Shown: in pieces, positions 25,084 to 33,518 of the stretch
How positions within the stretch are numbered: the stretch's first letter is position 1
Layout: every line of letters starts with the position of its first letter
The notes under the pieces: generated by a model
The model's input: the letters and a program-made list of their open reading frames with translations, nothing else
What the model was told of the DNA's origin: nothing
Databases searched by the model: none
Translations under genes and position numbers: made by a program
Assembly (NCBI RefSeq): GCF_019464495.1
Contig: NZ_CP080492.1
Coordinates: 1,116,001 to 1,180,000, forward strand
DNA from: Leucobacter luti
GTDB lineage: Bacteria; Actinomycetota; Actinomycetes; Actinomycetales; Microbacteriaceae
DNA length: 64,000 nucleotides
Direction: 5' to 3'

Positions 25084-26138
25084 GCGCGGCGCGCGTACTG
25101 TGCGGCGAGCAGCCAGGCGAGATACAGGCCACCTACTGAGACGGTGACGACGCCGACCGGCACCATGAGCAGCTGAGCGGCTGCGTCTGAGACGACCACG
25201 AGGGCTGCACCGGTGAGCATCACCGGGAAGATACCCATCGGAGTGTTTGAGCGGGTGAGCCGCTGACTGATCTGCGGTGCAGCGAGGGCGATAAAGGAAA
25301 TGGGGCCGGCGGCCGCCGCAACAAGCGCGATCAGCGCGACACCGAGCACGACCGCAACGAAGCGGGTGCGGCCAGCGTTGATCCCGAGCGCGATCGCCGC
25401 ATCGTCGCCCATCTCCAGCACGGGGAGTCGCCGATTCAGCGGAACCGTGAGGAGCAAGATGCACGCGAAGACCGTTGCTGCGGGCACAAGCTGATCGAAG
25501 CCGAGCGACGCAATGGAGCCGGCGCCCCAAGTCGCGGCCATCATCGCTTTCTCGACGCTCACCGAGATCAGGATCCAGGAGGTGAGCGAACCGAGCCCCG
25601 CCGAGACGCCGATGCCGACGATAATCAGACGGAATGCGGAGGTGCCGCCCTTGGTGGCGAGTGCGTAGACGATCAGCGCGGTGAGCAGACCCCCCACGAG
25701 GGCTCCCGCCGCCTTGAACATGTACGTGTTGAGATTCAGCACGATCATCACGAGCGTCACGCCGAACTGCGCGCCAATCCCGAAGCCGATGATGTCCGGA
25801 GAGCCGAGCGGGTTCCTGGTGATGGATTGGAAGATCCCACCGGAAAGTGCGAGCGCCGCACCGCAGAGCATTGCGAACAGCACACGCGGGAGGCGCCAGT
25901 CGAACACCACCTGGCGGGTGTTTGGATCGGAGGCCGGATCGACAATCGCGCGGAGCACCGCGTCGAAGCTCACTTCGTACGCGCCGATCGTGAGCGACGC
26001 GAGCCCTGCGCCGAGAATCACGAGCACCAGTGCGACACACACCAGCACGGTGCGAAGCGGAGCGCGACCGGCAAAGCGACGCGATTCAAAGCCGACGTAG
26101 CGGCGCCCGAAGTCGACGGCGGGCACTGGCGCGGTCAC
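25080..26138 (-). CDS. FecCD-family iron-siderophore permease (second)
   Basis: This 352-aa permease has about ten membrane helices. Conserved FecCD segments are LPRVLFAMLCGAALALSGGIFQSITRNPLGSPDIIGFGIGA (read in parts) near residue 85 and AAAGPISFIALAAPQISQRL near 275. It pairs with the permease encoded at 26135-27130 to form the membrane channel. Both ends overlap neighbours by 4 bp. Confidence 0.93.
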   Translation of the reverse strand: MTAPVPAVDFGRRYVGFESRRFAGRAPLRTVLVCVALVLVILGAGLASLTIGAYEVSFDAVLRAIVDPASDPNTRQVVFDWRLPRVLFAMLCGAALALSGGIFQSITRNPLGSPDIIGFGIGAQFGVTLVMIVLNLNTYMFKAAGALVGGLLTALIVYALATKGGTSAFRLIIVGIGVSAGLGSLTSWILISVSVEKAMMAATWGAGSIASLGFDQLVPAATVFACILLLTVPLNRRLPVLEMGDDAAIALGINAGRTRFVAVVLGVALIALVAAAAGPISFIALAAPQISQRLTRSNTPMGIFPVMLTGAALVVVSDAAAQLLMVPVGVVTVSVGGLYLAWLLAAQYARRA

Positions 26139-27130
26139 AGTGCACTCGCCTGTTTGCGGCGCACCAGCGCGACGAGTACGGGAGCGCCGAGCAAGCCGGT
26201 GACAATGCCGACCCGCAACTCCCCGTTCGGGAGAGCAATACGACCGATGACGTCGGCAAGCACCAGGAAAATGGGACCAACAATCATGGAGTATGCGAGG
26301 ACCCAGCGCTGATCTGGACCGGTGAACCAGCGCACCACGTGCGGCACCATGATGCCGACGAACGCGATGGGGCCGGCGGCCGCAACGCTCGTACCTGCGA
26401 GTAGCGTCACAGCAACGATCACGAGGATGCGCGTGACGGCGACGCGAGCGCCGAGCGCCTGGGCGAGGTCGTCACCGAGGGCGAGCGCGTTGAGCGAGCG
26501 TGCACACATGAGTCCGAGCACCAGGCCGGCAAGGATGAGGGGCAGCGCCCAAGTGAGCTGATCGATCGTGCGCCCACCCACGGAGCCCACGCCCCAAAAA
26601 CGCATCACCTGCAGCGTGCTGTGATTCTGCAAGACGATCGCAGTGGTAAACCCGGTGAACGCTGCCCCGAGGGCCACACCGGCCAGCGTCAGCTTCATCG
26701 GGGTCGCTCCGGCTGAGCCGAAGGATCCGAGCGCATAGACGAGGACCGTCAAGACAAGCGCGCCACACAGCGCAAATGGCACGTATGCTCCCGGTGCGGT
26801 GAGGCCCAGCACGCCAACGGCGAAGGTCACGGCAAACGAGGCCCCGGCATTCACTCCAAGGATTCCTGGATCCGCCAGTGGGTTGCGGGTGAACGCCTGA
26901 ATCAGTGCGCCGCAGACCGCAAGCGCTGCGCCGACGAGGATGGCGAACACGGTGCGCGGAACACGGAGCTCTTGCACCATCACGTGGAGGGGGTTCGTCT
27001 CGTCAGTAGCTGTGAGTGCAGCGAACACTGTCGCGGGGTCAATGGCCCGGTGTCCCACGCCAAGAGAGAGCAGCGTCGCGAGGACCAGCAGGGCCCCCGC
27101 GACGAGCAATCCGATCAGTCTTCTGGTCAC
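26135..27130 (-). CDS. FecCD-family iron-siderophore permease (first)
   Basis: This 331-aa permease shows the FecCD marks LRVPRTVFAILVGAALAVCG and FTRNPLADPGILGVNAGAS near residues 55-95 and AAAGPIAFVGIMVPHVVRW near 255. It is the partner of the permease at 25080-26138 and overlaps the binding-protein gene by 4 bp. Ferric siderophores cross the membrane through the pair. Confidence 0.93.
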   Translation of the reverse strand: MTRRLIGLLVAGALLVLATLLSLGVGHRAIDPATVFAALTATDETNPLHVMVQELRVPRTVFAILVGAALAVCGALIQAFTRNPLADPGILGVNAGASFAVTFAVGVLGLTAPGAYVPFALCGALVLTVLVYALGSFGSAGATPMKLTLAGVALGAAFTGFTTAIVLQNHSTLQVMRFWGVGSVGGRTIDQLTWALPLILAGLVLGLMCARSLNALALGDDLAQALGARVAVTRILVIVAVTLLAGTSVAAAGPIAFVGIMVPHVVRWFTGPDQRWVLAYSMIVGPIFLVLADVIGRIALPNGELRVGIVTGLLGAPVLVALVRRKQASAL

Positions 27131-28188
27131 TTGCCTGCGATGGTCGGTTCGCCCTGCAGCGCTGCTGCGAGATCGTCGACATACTCAGGAAGGATGTATT
27201 TCAGCGAGAGCACTGTTGGCGCGCTGATGGCTGAGGCCTTCGCATCGTCGGCGTAGATCACGTAGGAGTTCTTCGCGACCGGATTCCAGTTGGCGATCAC
27301 CTTGTTCGATACGGTGTACTCGCCCTCGGCAGCGCTGGCCCCCCAGGCGGCGAAGAGGTCAGCTTGCACGTCCGGCAGCTTTTCGAGACTCACGCCGGTG
27401 TACCAGTTGTCGCCCTCTGCGGTCGCAAGGAAATCGTCCATCGCAGACGTTGAAGTGAAGCCGAGCGCCTCGGTGATGCGCACGCGGGGATCGTACTCGA
27501 GGTAGACGCCCAGCTCGGTGCCCCCCTCATTCAGGGTGAGACCCCAGACAAAGGTCTTGTCCGTGAATTCGGGGTGTTCCGCCGCCAATGAATCGACGAG
27601 TTCGTCGGTCTCCTCGACAAGCTCGGCGGCCTTGTCGTCTTCCCACATGGCCTTGCCGATTGTGGTGGTCATTTCTTCCCACGTGCCCGGGTTCCACGGA
27701 CCAGTGATGTACGGCACCGTCGGGGCGATCTCGCTCAGGCGTTCGTATTCAACGTCCGTGATTCCGGAGTAGAGTCCGAGGATCAGGTCCGGCTTGAGCG
27801 CCATAATTGCTTCGTAGTTCGGGCCTTCTTCTGCATAGGGAATAATTTCGGGAGTCTCGCCGTATTCCTGGGTGACGAAGTCTTCGAACCAGGGCTGGTA
27901 GCCGCTCTCGCCAGCACCCCAGACCTCTTCGATGCCGACCGGGTTCGTGCCGAGCGCCGCGACGACGTCGGGCGACATCCATCCGAGGGCGACGATCCGC
28001 TGGGGCTTCTCCGGGATCGTGGTCGAGCCGTGTGCGTGCTTGATCACGACGGCGTCGGCGCCCGGCTGCACAGCAGCGGAGTCTCCGCCGCCGGTGGAGC
28101 AGCCAGTGATGGTGAGGATCGCGGCGACAGCAACTGCAACGAGTGCTGATGCTCGCCTCGCTCGGGGGCGCGCATGGGTGAGCGACAT
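27127..28188 (-). CDS. Iron-siderophore binding lipoprotein (FepB/FhuD type)
   Basis: This 353-aa protein has a signal peptide ending in the lipobox TITGC followed by STGGGDS, then a class III binding domain with QRIVALGWMSPDVVAALG and the helical backbone of FhuD-like proteins. It catches the ferric siderophore outside the cell. The ATG at 28188 is chosen because AAGGAGAACC precedes it and a proper signal peptide starts there; a longer frame to 28395 is unlikely. It is the first gene of a six-gene operon and a DtxR-like box lies at 28305-28323. Confidence 0.92.
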   Translation of the reverse strand: MSLTHARPRARRASALVAVAVAAILTITGCSTGGGDSAAVQPGADAVVIKHAHGSTTIPEKPQRIVALGWMSPDVVAALGTNPVGIEEVWGAGESGYQPWFEDFVTQEYGETPEIIPYAEEGPNYEAIMALKPDLILGLYSGITDVEYERLSEIAPTVPYITGPWNPGTWEEMTTTIGKAMWEDDKAAELVEETDELVDSLAAEHPEFTDKTFVWGLTLNEGGTELGVYLEYDPRVRITEALGFTSTSAMDDFLATAEGDNWYTGVSLEKLPDVQADLFAAWGASAAEGEYTVSNKVIANWNPVAKNSYVIYADDAKASAISAPTVLSLKYILPEYVDDLAAALQGEPTIAGK

Positions 28189-28304
28189 GGTTCTCCTTAC
28201 GAGAATGGGACGGTGGTCGCGACACCGCGACCCGGGGGGGGTAGGTGAGATCCCGCACAGGCCCGTGCCGGTGTCGAAAGCACACCGCCACGCAGTCATC
28301 TGAT

Positions 28305-28323
28305 GTAGGAAAGGGTCACCTAA
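28305..28323 (-). promoter_or_regulatory. DtxR/IdeR-like iron box upstream of the siderophore operon
   Basis: Read on the minus strand, TTAGGTGACCCTTTCCTAC matches the DtxR consensus TTAGGTTAGCCTAACCTAA at 14 of 19 positions. It lies 117 bp before the binding-protein ATG, so iron repression of the whole operon is likely. Confidence 0.6.
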
Positions 28324-28356
28324 CAGATCGATCGTAGATCCGGAACCCAGCTCGTG

Positions 28357-28387
28357 GTGTCGCGAAACAGACGAGTTGTGTCGCGAA
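28357..28387. promoter_or_regulatory. Direct repeats GTGTCGCGAA, likely AraC sites
   Basis: GTGTCGCGAA occurs at 28357-28366 and 28378-28387, exactly 21 bp apart (two helix turns), as AraC/XylS proteins prefer. A nine-base copy on the other strand lies at 28217-28225 in the leader of the uptake operon. The AraC gene next door is the natural binder. Confidence 0.5.
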
Positions 28388-28404
28388 CTCGACACCCGGT
28401 CGCG

Positions 28405-29247
28405 CTAGCGCCAGTACGAGCGCTGCGCGGAGTCCGATCGCACTCGCGTCACGTGCTGGCGCGGGCTCACCCCAAAGCGCTCCTTGAACGCCGCGGAGAA
28501 CGCACTCGTCGTTGCGTACCCGGAGCGATGAGCCGCCGCACCGATCGGCGTCCCGTCAGTGATCAGGCGTGCGGCATAGCTCATCCGCACCCCCGTGCGC
28601 CACTGCCGGAAATTCATGCCCACCTCGGAGTTGAACACCCTGAGCACGGTGCGCTCATGCAGGCCGTGCGCGGCGAAAAGCTCGCGCGCAGTGCGCCCCT
28701 CCCCCGGATCCGCAAGCACCGTCTCCACAAGAGTGCGCACCCGTTCATCGCCAGGCAATGGCACATCACCCCACTGCTCCACCACTTCCGGAGATGACAC
28801 CTGGAGCATCTCGATCAGCACACTCTGAATCCGAATCCGAAGCGCCGTATCCATGTCGTTGATACCCAGGTGCAGCAGCATTTCCTGGACGGCGCGGGGC
28901 ACCACGACTCGGGTCACGTCGGTGAGCGAAGCCTGAAGTGCCGCGTCAGGCACGTAGGTATAGCACCCGACAGAGTCACGTTCGTGGCGCGCAGTGTGGG
29001 GCACGCCGGCCGGGATCCACACGCCCTGCCCGGGCGTCAGGCCCAGCACTGCATCCTGAAGGTGCACAGCGACTGCACCGCGATAACACCAGGCAAGCAT
29101 CGCCTCTGGGTGACTGTGCGGCGGCGAGATCGGGCGCACACTCGCCTCGTCACCGGAAACCACCCCGGTCCCCATGAGGTATGGCTCGCGCACTGCGGAG
29201 GGGTATGCCCCGCTCGCGGCCCAGTCGGCCTCCTGGTACAGATTCAT
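28405..29247 (-). CDS. AraC-family regulator beside the siderophore operon
   Basis: This 280-aa protein has an N-terminal cupin sensor (SHPEAMLAWCYRGAVAVHL, then LTPGQGVWIPAGVPHTARHE) and a C-terminal double helix-turn-helix (RMSYAARLITDGTPIGAAAH, then YATTSAFSAAFKERFGVSP). It lies directly upstream of the uptake operon on the same strand and divergent from a DHA2 exporter. AraC proteins of the PchR/YbtA kind sense the siderophore and activate uptake, so that role is plausible here. The ATG at 29247 has a poor ribosome site; a GTG 16 codons upstream with GAGGAG is an alternative start. Confidence 0.87.
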   Translation of the reverse strand: MNLYQEADWAASGAYPSAVREPYLMGTGVVSGDEASVRPISPPHSHPEAMLAWCYRGAVAVHLQDAVLGLTPGQGVWIPAGVPHTARHERDSVGCYTYVPDAALQASLTDVTRVVVPRAVQEMLLHLGINDMDTALRIRIQSVLIEMLQVSSPEVVEQWGDVPLPGDERVRTLVETVLADPGEGRTARELFAAHGLHERTVLRVFNSEVGMNFRQWRTGVRMSYAARLITDGTPIGAAAHRSGYATTSAFSAAFKERFGVSPRQHVTRVRSDSAQRSYWR

Positions 29248-29393
29248 CAGATGAATAGCGTAGCAGTGGTCTGGAGCGGGCCCTACGGGCTTCACGGGCT
29301 CCTCATCACACCCCCAGCCCCACTGCGGGACCCGAGCGCGCGCAGACTCACGCAGCTTGCGCGCCGACATATTCGGAAATGCGTGTTTGGTTG

Positions 29394-29432
29394 ATACCCC
29401 CCAGGGGTATAACGTATACCCCAGTCGGGTAT
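29394..29432. promoter_or_regulatory. Two CsoR-like operators upstream of a DHA2 exporter
   Basis: ATACCCCCCAGGGGTAT (29394-29410) and ATACCCCAGTCGGGTAT (29416-29432) are 17-bp near-palindromes of the TACCCC-n-GGGGTA type bound by CsoR/RcnR-family repressors, set 22 bp centre to centre. The first resembles the perfect copy before the copper operon at 36893-36909. They lie just upstream of the gene at 29461. Confidence 0.65.
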
Positions 29433-29460
29433 CCGACGCGTCCCACTCAGGAGGAATCCC

Positions 29461-30891
29461 ATGTCCACCCCTCAGCCCATATCCGCCGCGAAGCGATGGC
29501 TCGGCCTCGTGCTCATCGCGACGGCGCAATTCGTTGTCATCATGGACACGTCGATCATCGGCGTCGCTCTTCCCGACATCCAACGCGAACTCGGCTTCAC
29601 GCCCGAGTCGTTGTCTTGGGTGTTCAACGCCTACGTGGTGACATTCGGAGGGCTGCTGCTCCTCGGCGGTCGGCTTTCTGATCTGTTTGGCGCGCGCAAG
29701 ATCTTCGCCCTCGGGTGGGTGATCCTCATCGCCGGCTCGTTGATGGCCGGTGCCGCTTCGACGGTCGGCCTCGAGATCGCGGGCCGCGTGGTGCAGGGTG
29801 CCGGATCCGCATTGATCGCGCCGGCCGCACTCACGCTGCTCATGATGCTGTTCGGAGGCACGTCCGACCTCCCGAAGGCGTTCGCCGTGTACGGCGCTGC
29901 CGCTCCAATCGGCGGCAGCGCCGGTGTCTTCCTTGGCGGCGTGCTGACCGAGTACGTGAGCTGGCCGTGGGTGTTCTATGTGACGGTGCCGATCGCACTG
30001 TTCGTGCTCGCGTTCACCGCGACCGCGCTCCCCCGCACTCCACGGAAGGCAGCCGGTTCGATCGACATCGGCGGCGCGCTCACGGTAACACTCGGCCTTG
30101 CGGCAATTGTTTACGCCGTGGTCAATGCGCCGGAGGTCGGGTGGCTCACCGCGCAGACCCTTGGCGTGAGTGCGGGAGGCGTTGCGCTGCTCATCGTGTT
30201 CTTCATCATTCAAGCGCGCAGCAAGAACCCGCTGCTGCGACTCGGACTGCTTCGCGCCCCGCTGCTCGCAGCGGCGAACAACGCGCAACTGATGCTCGGG
30301 GCCGCGTGGGTATCGATGTGGTTCTTCCTGAATCTGTACCTCCAGCAGGTGCTCGGGGCGAGTGCGTTCGCCGCTGGCGCCGCCCTGCTGCCTATGACCG
30401 GACTCGTGGTGATCATCATGATCGCTGTCGCCCCGCGCCTGCAGGCACGATTCGGCGCGAAGGCCCTGATCGTGAGCGGGCTACTTATTCTGGCCGCTGG
30501 CCTCCTGTGGCTCTCGTTCGTACGGCCGGACGGCAGCTACGCCGTTGACGTGCTGCCCGCCTCTCTGCTCGCGGCGCTCGGGATGTCGCTCGCGTTCGTG
30601 CCGTCGCTCGGCACCGCGATCAATGCGGCGCCGCCTGCCGAGACCGGCGTCGCGTCCGGCCTCGTGAGCACGAGTTACCAGATCGGCTCGGCGCTCGGCC
30701 TCGCCGTGCTCACCGCGATCGTGTACGGCGTCTCTGGTGCGGCTCCCTCGGCTGTGGAACTCACGCAGGGCTACTCGGCCGCCTTCATCGGCGCCAGCGC
30801 ACTCGCACTCATCGGCGCGGTGATCACGGCAGTCGCAATGCGCACGCCCAGCCCAGCACCGGCGCCAGCAGAGACGCCCATCTCGGCGTAG
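29461..30891 (+). CDS. MFS transporter, DHA2 (EmrB-like) family
   Basis: This 476-aa protein has 14 membrane helices, the opening AQFVVIMDTSIIGVALPDIQ typical of EmrB/QacA, motif A GGRLSDLFGARKIFALGW and motif C GSAGVFLGGVLTEYVSWPWVF. AGGAGGAATCCC precedes the ATG. Two CsoR-like operators sit at its promoter, so a metal- or thiol-sensing repressor may control it; a divergent AraC gene is the other candidate. It could export a drug, copper chelate or siderophore; sequence cannot decide. A 12-bp-stem hairpin follows at 30974. Confidence 0.9.
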   Translation: MSTPQPISAAKRWLGLVLIATAQFVVIMDTSIIGVALPDIQRELGFTPESLSWVFNAYVVTFGGLLLLGGRLSDLFGARKIFALGWVILIAGSLMAGAASTVGLEIAGRVVQGAGSALIAPAALTLLMMLFGGTSDLPKAFAVYGAAAPIGGSAGVFLGGVLTEYVSWPWVFYVTVPIALFVLAFTATALPRTPRKAAGSIDIGGALTVTLGLAAIVYAVVNAPEVGWLTAQTLGVSAGGVALLIVFFIIQARSKNPLLRLGLLRAPLLAAANNAQLMLGAAWVSMWFFLNLYLQQVLGASAFAAGAALLPMTGLVVIIMIAVAPRLQARFGAKALIVSGLLILAAGLLWLSFVRPDGSYAVDVLPASLLAALGMSLAFVPSLGTAINAAPPAETGVASGLVSTSYQIGSALGLAVLTAIVYGVSGAAPSAVELTQGYSAAFIGASALALIGAVITAVAMRTPSPAPAPAETPISA

Positions 30892-30973
30892 TTCGCGAGG
30901 AGTGCGCGGTGCGTCCACCCAGGGCCCCGTGCGCCCCCGTGCACGCACGAGCGCACGAGCGCACCACCAGGAA

Positions 30974-31015
30974 CCCAGACGGCTGTTTCGAGAAAGAATG
31001 AGGCAGCCGTCTGGG
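30974..31015. terminator. Terminator after the DHA2 exporter
   Basis: CCCAGACGGCTG (30974-30985) and CAGCCGTCTGGG (31004-31015) form a perfect 12-bp stem with an 18-nt loop, 83 bp after the stop codon. Confidence 0.8.
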
Positions 31016-31029
31016 ATCTCTCGATTCCA

Positions 31030-31119
31030 GGGCGCGATTGCCGGGCGCGATTCCCGGGCGCGATTCCCGGGCGCGATTCTGGGGGACGTGCGCACGGGGT
31101 GCGGTGCGCACGGGGTGCG
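31030..31119. repeat. Two short tandem-repeat tracts in non-coding DNA
   Basis: Four near-identical 13-bp units GGGCGCGATTCCC run from 31030 to 31081, followed by two identical 16-bp units GTGCGCACGGGGTGCG at 31088-31119. They occupy the 435-bp gap between the DHA2 exporter and the ABC-F gene, which otherwise holds a terminator and an uncharacterised leader with a small GTGCGC/GCGCAC hairpin near 31260. Confidence 0.85.
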
Positions 31120-31326
31120 GGCGGGATACCGGCGAGGTAGGCTGGGGCGTATGGGTACGCTGATTCACTAGTTCGGGACATCGCGTCGAGTTCGCTCCGC
31201 GATGGGTCCTCAGCACCGGGCGGCGCTCCGCCGCGTCCGCGAGGTTCCCGTACACCTGTGCGCCAGCTGCGCACGAGCCGCGATTGCAGGGCTGATTCGC
31301 CCGCGCTCGCGGAGAGGAGTCATCCG

Positions 31327-33048
31327 ATGACCCGCACATCTCACCCACAGTCCACCCCAGCACCAGCCCGATCCCCCAGCCACCGAGCCTGTATGATTCG
31401 CAGCGGCACCGTGCGCTTCGCTGACCGCACTGTCCTCAGCGATCTCTCCCTGACCGTCGGGCCCACCGACCGCATAGCGGTACTCGGCGACAACGCCGCG
31501 GGTAAATCCACGCTCCTCGGAGTGCTCGCCGGGACGATTCCGCTCTCCATGGGCGAGCGTAACGTCGTGCTCCCTGGCGGTCTCGCACTCGCCGAGCAAC
31601 GACCGGAGTTCGCCGCAGGAGCCACGGTGGCTGAAGCTATTGATCAGGTCCTGCACGAGATCCGCGCGCTGGAGGCCGCGATAGTTGAGATCACCGACCG
31701 TCTCACCACTGCCCTGCCCGCTGAGCAGCCACGGCTACTCGAAGCACTCGCCACCGCGGTGGATCGCCGCGATGCCCGTGGCGGCGAAGCCGTCGAACAT
31801 CAGCTCGACATCGCGCTTGAACAGCTCTCGCTGGGGCGGCTCACCCGCAGTCGCCGGGTGGATACGCTCTCTGGCGGCGAGCGGGCCAGGCTCGCTTTGG
31901 CCGCAGCACTCACCTCAGGCGCAGAGCTGCTGCTGCTCGATGAACCGACAAACGACCTCGACGACGCCGGAATCACCTGGCTCGAACAGCGACTCGCACA
32001 GCACCGCGGCGCTGTGGTCGCAGTGACCCACGACCGAGCGTTCCTCGACCACTTCGCCGCTGACATCGTCAGCCTCGCCTGCGGCGGGCTGCGGCGCACG
32101 GGCAACGGCTACGCCGGATATCTCACCGCGCGCGAGTCAGAACAGCGCCGGATCGCCGCGGCACACGAGACGTGGCTTCAGGACTTGGCACGCAGTGAGG
32201 ACCTCGTCTCGGGCAATGCGTTTCGCCTCGCGGCGATCCCGCGCAAGCAGGAGAAATCAGGCTTCGGCCACGGAGCGTTCCGTGCGCGCAACCGCGATCA
32301 CGGCGCGATGAGCCGGATCCGGCAGGCCAAGCAGCAGATCACTCAGCTGCGCGCGAATCCCGCACCGCCGCCGCGCGAACCACTGCGCTTCGCGCCTGAA
32401 TTCACGGGGGCTCAGCCAGGTGCAGACGCCATGATCGTGCCGGAGCACGAGAGCGAGGAGGCTCCACTGCTCATCCGCGCGAAAGGCCTCCGGCTCGGGA
32501 TGAACGGCGGCCCGCGCCAGGAGCTCCGCGAGCTGGAATTGCGCGCAGGAGAACGATGGTTGATCTCCGGCCCAAATGGGGCAGGCAAGACGACGCTCCT
32601 GCGCACGCTCGCAGGGGAGATCCACCCGGCCCGTGGCGATGTCTGGCGCCGATCCGAGCTGCGAATCGCGTGGCTGCGACAGGAGCTCGCGGCAGCAGGC
32701 GAACTCTCACTGTGTGAATCCTTCGCGACTCAGACACAGCAGCATCTCGTCGACGCTGCGGAGCGGCTGTTCACGCTGGGGCTCTTCCCTCCGGAAGACT
32801 TCGAGCGGCGGGTGGGCACACTCTCCACCGGCCAGCGGCGGCGCCTCGAACTGGCCGTGGCAGTGGCCGCCCCCTGTGACGTACTCTTTCTGGACGAGCC
32901 GACGAACCATCTTGCGCCGGATCTCGTTGAGGAGTTGGAGCGAGCGCTGCAGGACTTCCCCGGACTCGTGGTCACGGTCACCCACGACCGGCGCTGGCGC
33001 GAGCACTCGGCTGCAGCAGGGCCGATCCACCAGCTCGAACTTCCCTAG
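31327..33048 (+). CDS. ABC-F family protein, antibiotic-resistance-like
   Basis: This 573-aa soluble protein has two ATPase domains and no membrane part. Domain 1 has GDNAAGKST near residue 55, TLSGGERARLALAAAL and LLLLDEPTNDLD; domain 2 has GPNGAGKTT near 420, TLSTGQRRRLELAVAV and LFLDEPTNHLAPD. ABC-F proteins work on the ribosome, either as translation factors or by dislodging antibiotics. The long inter-domain linker with KQEKSGFGHGAFRARNRDHG resembles macrolide/lincosamide protection proteins of actinomycetes, but target cannot be read directly. The ATG at 31327 is preferred for the GGAGAGGAG before it; a longer frame begins at 31258. Confidence 0.85.
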   Translation: MTRTSHPQSTPAPARSPSHRACMIRSGTVRFADRTVLSDLSLTVGPTDRIAVLGDNAAGKSTLLGVLAGTIPLSMGERNVVLPGGLALAEQRPEFAAGATVAEAIDQVLHEIRALEAAIVEITDRLTTALPAEQPRLLEALATAVDRRDARGGEAVEHQLDIALEQLSLGRLTRSRRVDTLSGGERARLALAAALTSGAELLLLDEPTNDLDDAGITWLEQRLAQHRGAVVAVTHDRAFLDHFAADIVSLACGGLRRTGNGYAGYLTARESEQRRIAAAHETWLQDLARSEDLVSGNAFRLAAIPRKQEKSGFGHGAFRARNRDHGAMSRIRQAKQQITQLRANPAPPPREPLRFAPEFTGAQPGADAMIVPEHESEEAPLLIRAKGLRLGMNGGPRQELRELELRAGERWLISGPNGAGKTTLLRTLAGEIHPARGDVWRRSELRIAWLRQELAAAGELSLCESFATQTQQHLVDAAERLFTLGLFPPEDFERRVGTLSTGQRRRLELAVAVAAPCDVLFLDEPTNHLAPDLVEELERALQDFPGLVVTVTHDRRWREHSAAAGPIHQLELP

Positions 33049-33071
33049 CCCAAGCCCCGCACGAAACCCAA

Positions 33072-33144
33072 GACCCCGCCGAGTGCACAGTATTTGCACT
33101 CAACCAGCTGGAAGAAATGCAAGTTCTGTGCACTCGGCGGGGTC
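33072..33144. terminator. Long bidirectional hairpin between ABC-F gene and copper operon
   Basis: A perfect 19-bp inverted repeat (GACCCCGCCGAGTGCACAG at 33072-33090 with its complement at 33126-33144) encloses a 35-nt loop that itself holds TTTGCA/TGCAA symmetry. It ends both converging units and is longer than most intrinsic terminators, so it might be a mobile palindromic repeat. Confidence 0.75.
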
Positions 33145-33171
33145 CGTGCGCGGACCGGGGCTCTGCCCGGA

Positions 33172-33456
33172 TTACGCCATGTTGGCCGCGTACTTCGCAG
33201 GATCCGAGTCGAATGCCGGGCCGCAGCCTGCGCAGCAGAAGTAGTAGCGTTCACCCTCGAAGTCACGGAACAGGCCCGCGGCGACAGCCGTAGCCTTGGT
33301 GACCGCCGATCCCACCATGACGGGGCAGGTGGTCATCTCGGCACTGTCGTCGGCGAGCAAGTTCTTCGATCCAGCAGTCACAGCTGCCGGGTTCGCGGCT
33401 GAAGGAGCTGAGGCGGTGCTGCAGCAGCTCGCGCCTGCCTGGGTTCCGGTTGTCAT
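33172..33456 (-). CDS. YHS-domain metal-binding protein of the copper operon
   Basis: This 94-aa protein has a Cys-containing N-terminus (GASCCSTAS), then the YHS domain: TTCPVMVGSAVTKATA and ERYYFCCAGCGPAFDSDPAKYAA, with Cys pairs able to hold a soft metal. It follows copA by 62 nt on the same strand and probably binds or hands over copper. It is the last gene of the operon. Confidence 0.85.
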   Translation of the reverse strand: MTTGTQAGASCCSTASAPSAANPAAVTAGSKNLLADDSAEMTTCPVMVGSAVTKATAVAAGLFRDFEGERYYFCCAGCGPAFDSDPAKYAANMA

Positions 33457-33518
33457 GAGTGGGTATTCCCTTCAATGGTGCATGGTCGAGAGTGAGGTGA
33501 CGTTGGAGTGCCTGCGTG

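Noticed and set aside
24265..26040. A 591-aa minus-strand frame
   Set aside because: Its first half is the shadow of the FecCD permease; the ATPase starts at 25083.
28405..30288. A 627-aa minus-strand frame
   Set aside because: Only the C-terminal 280 residues are AraC; the rest is antisense to the DHA2 exporter.
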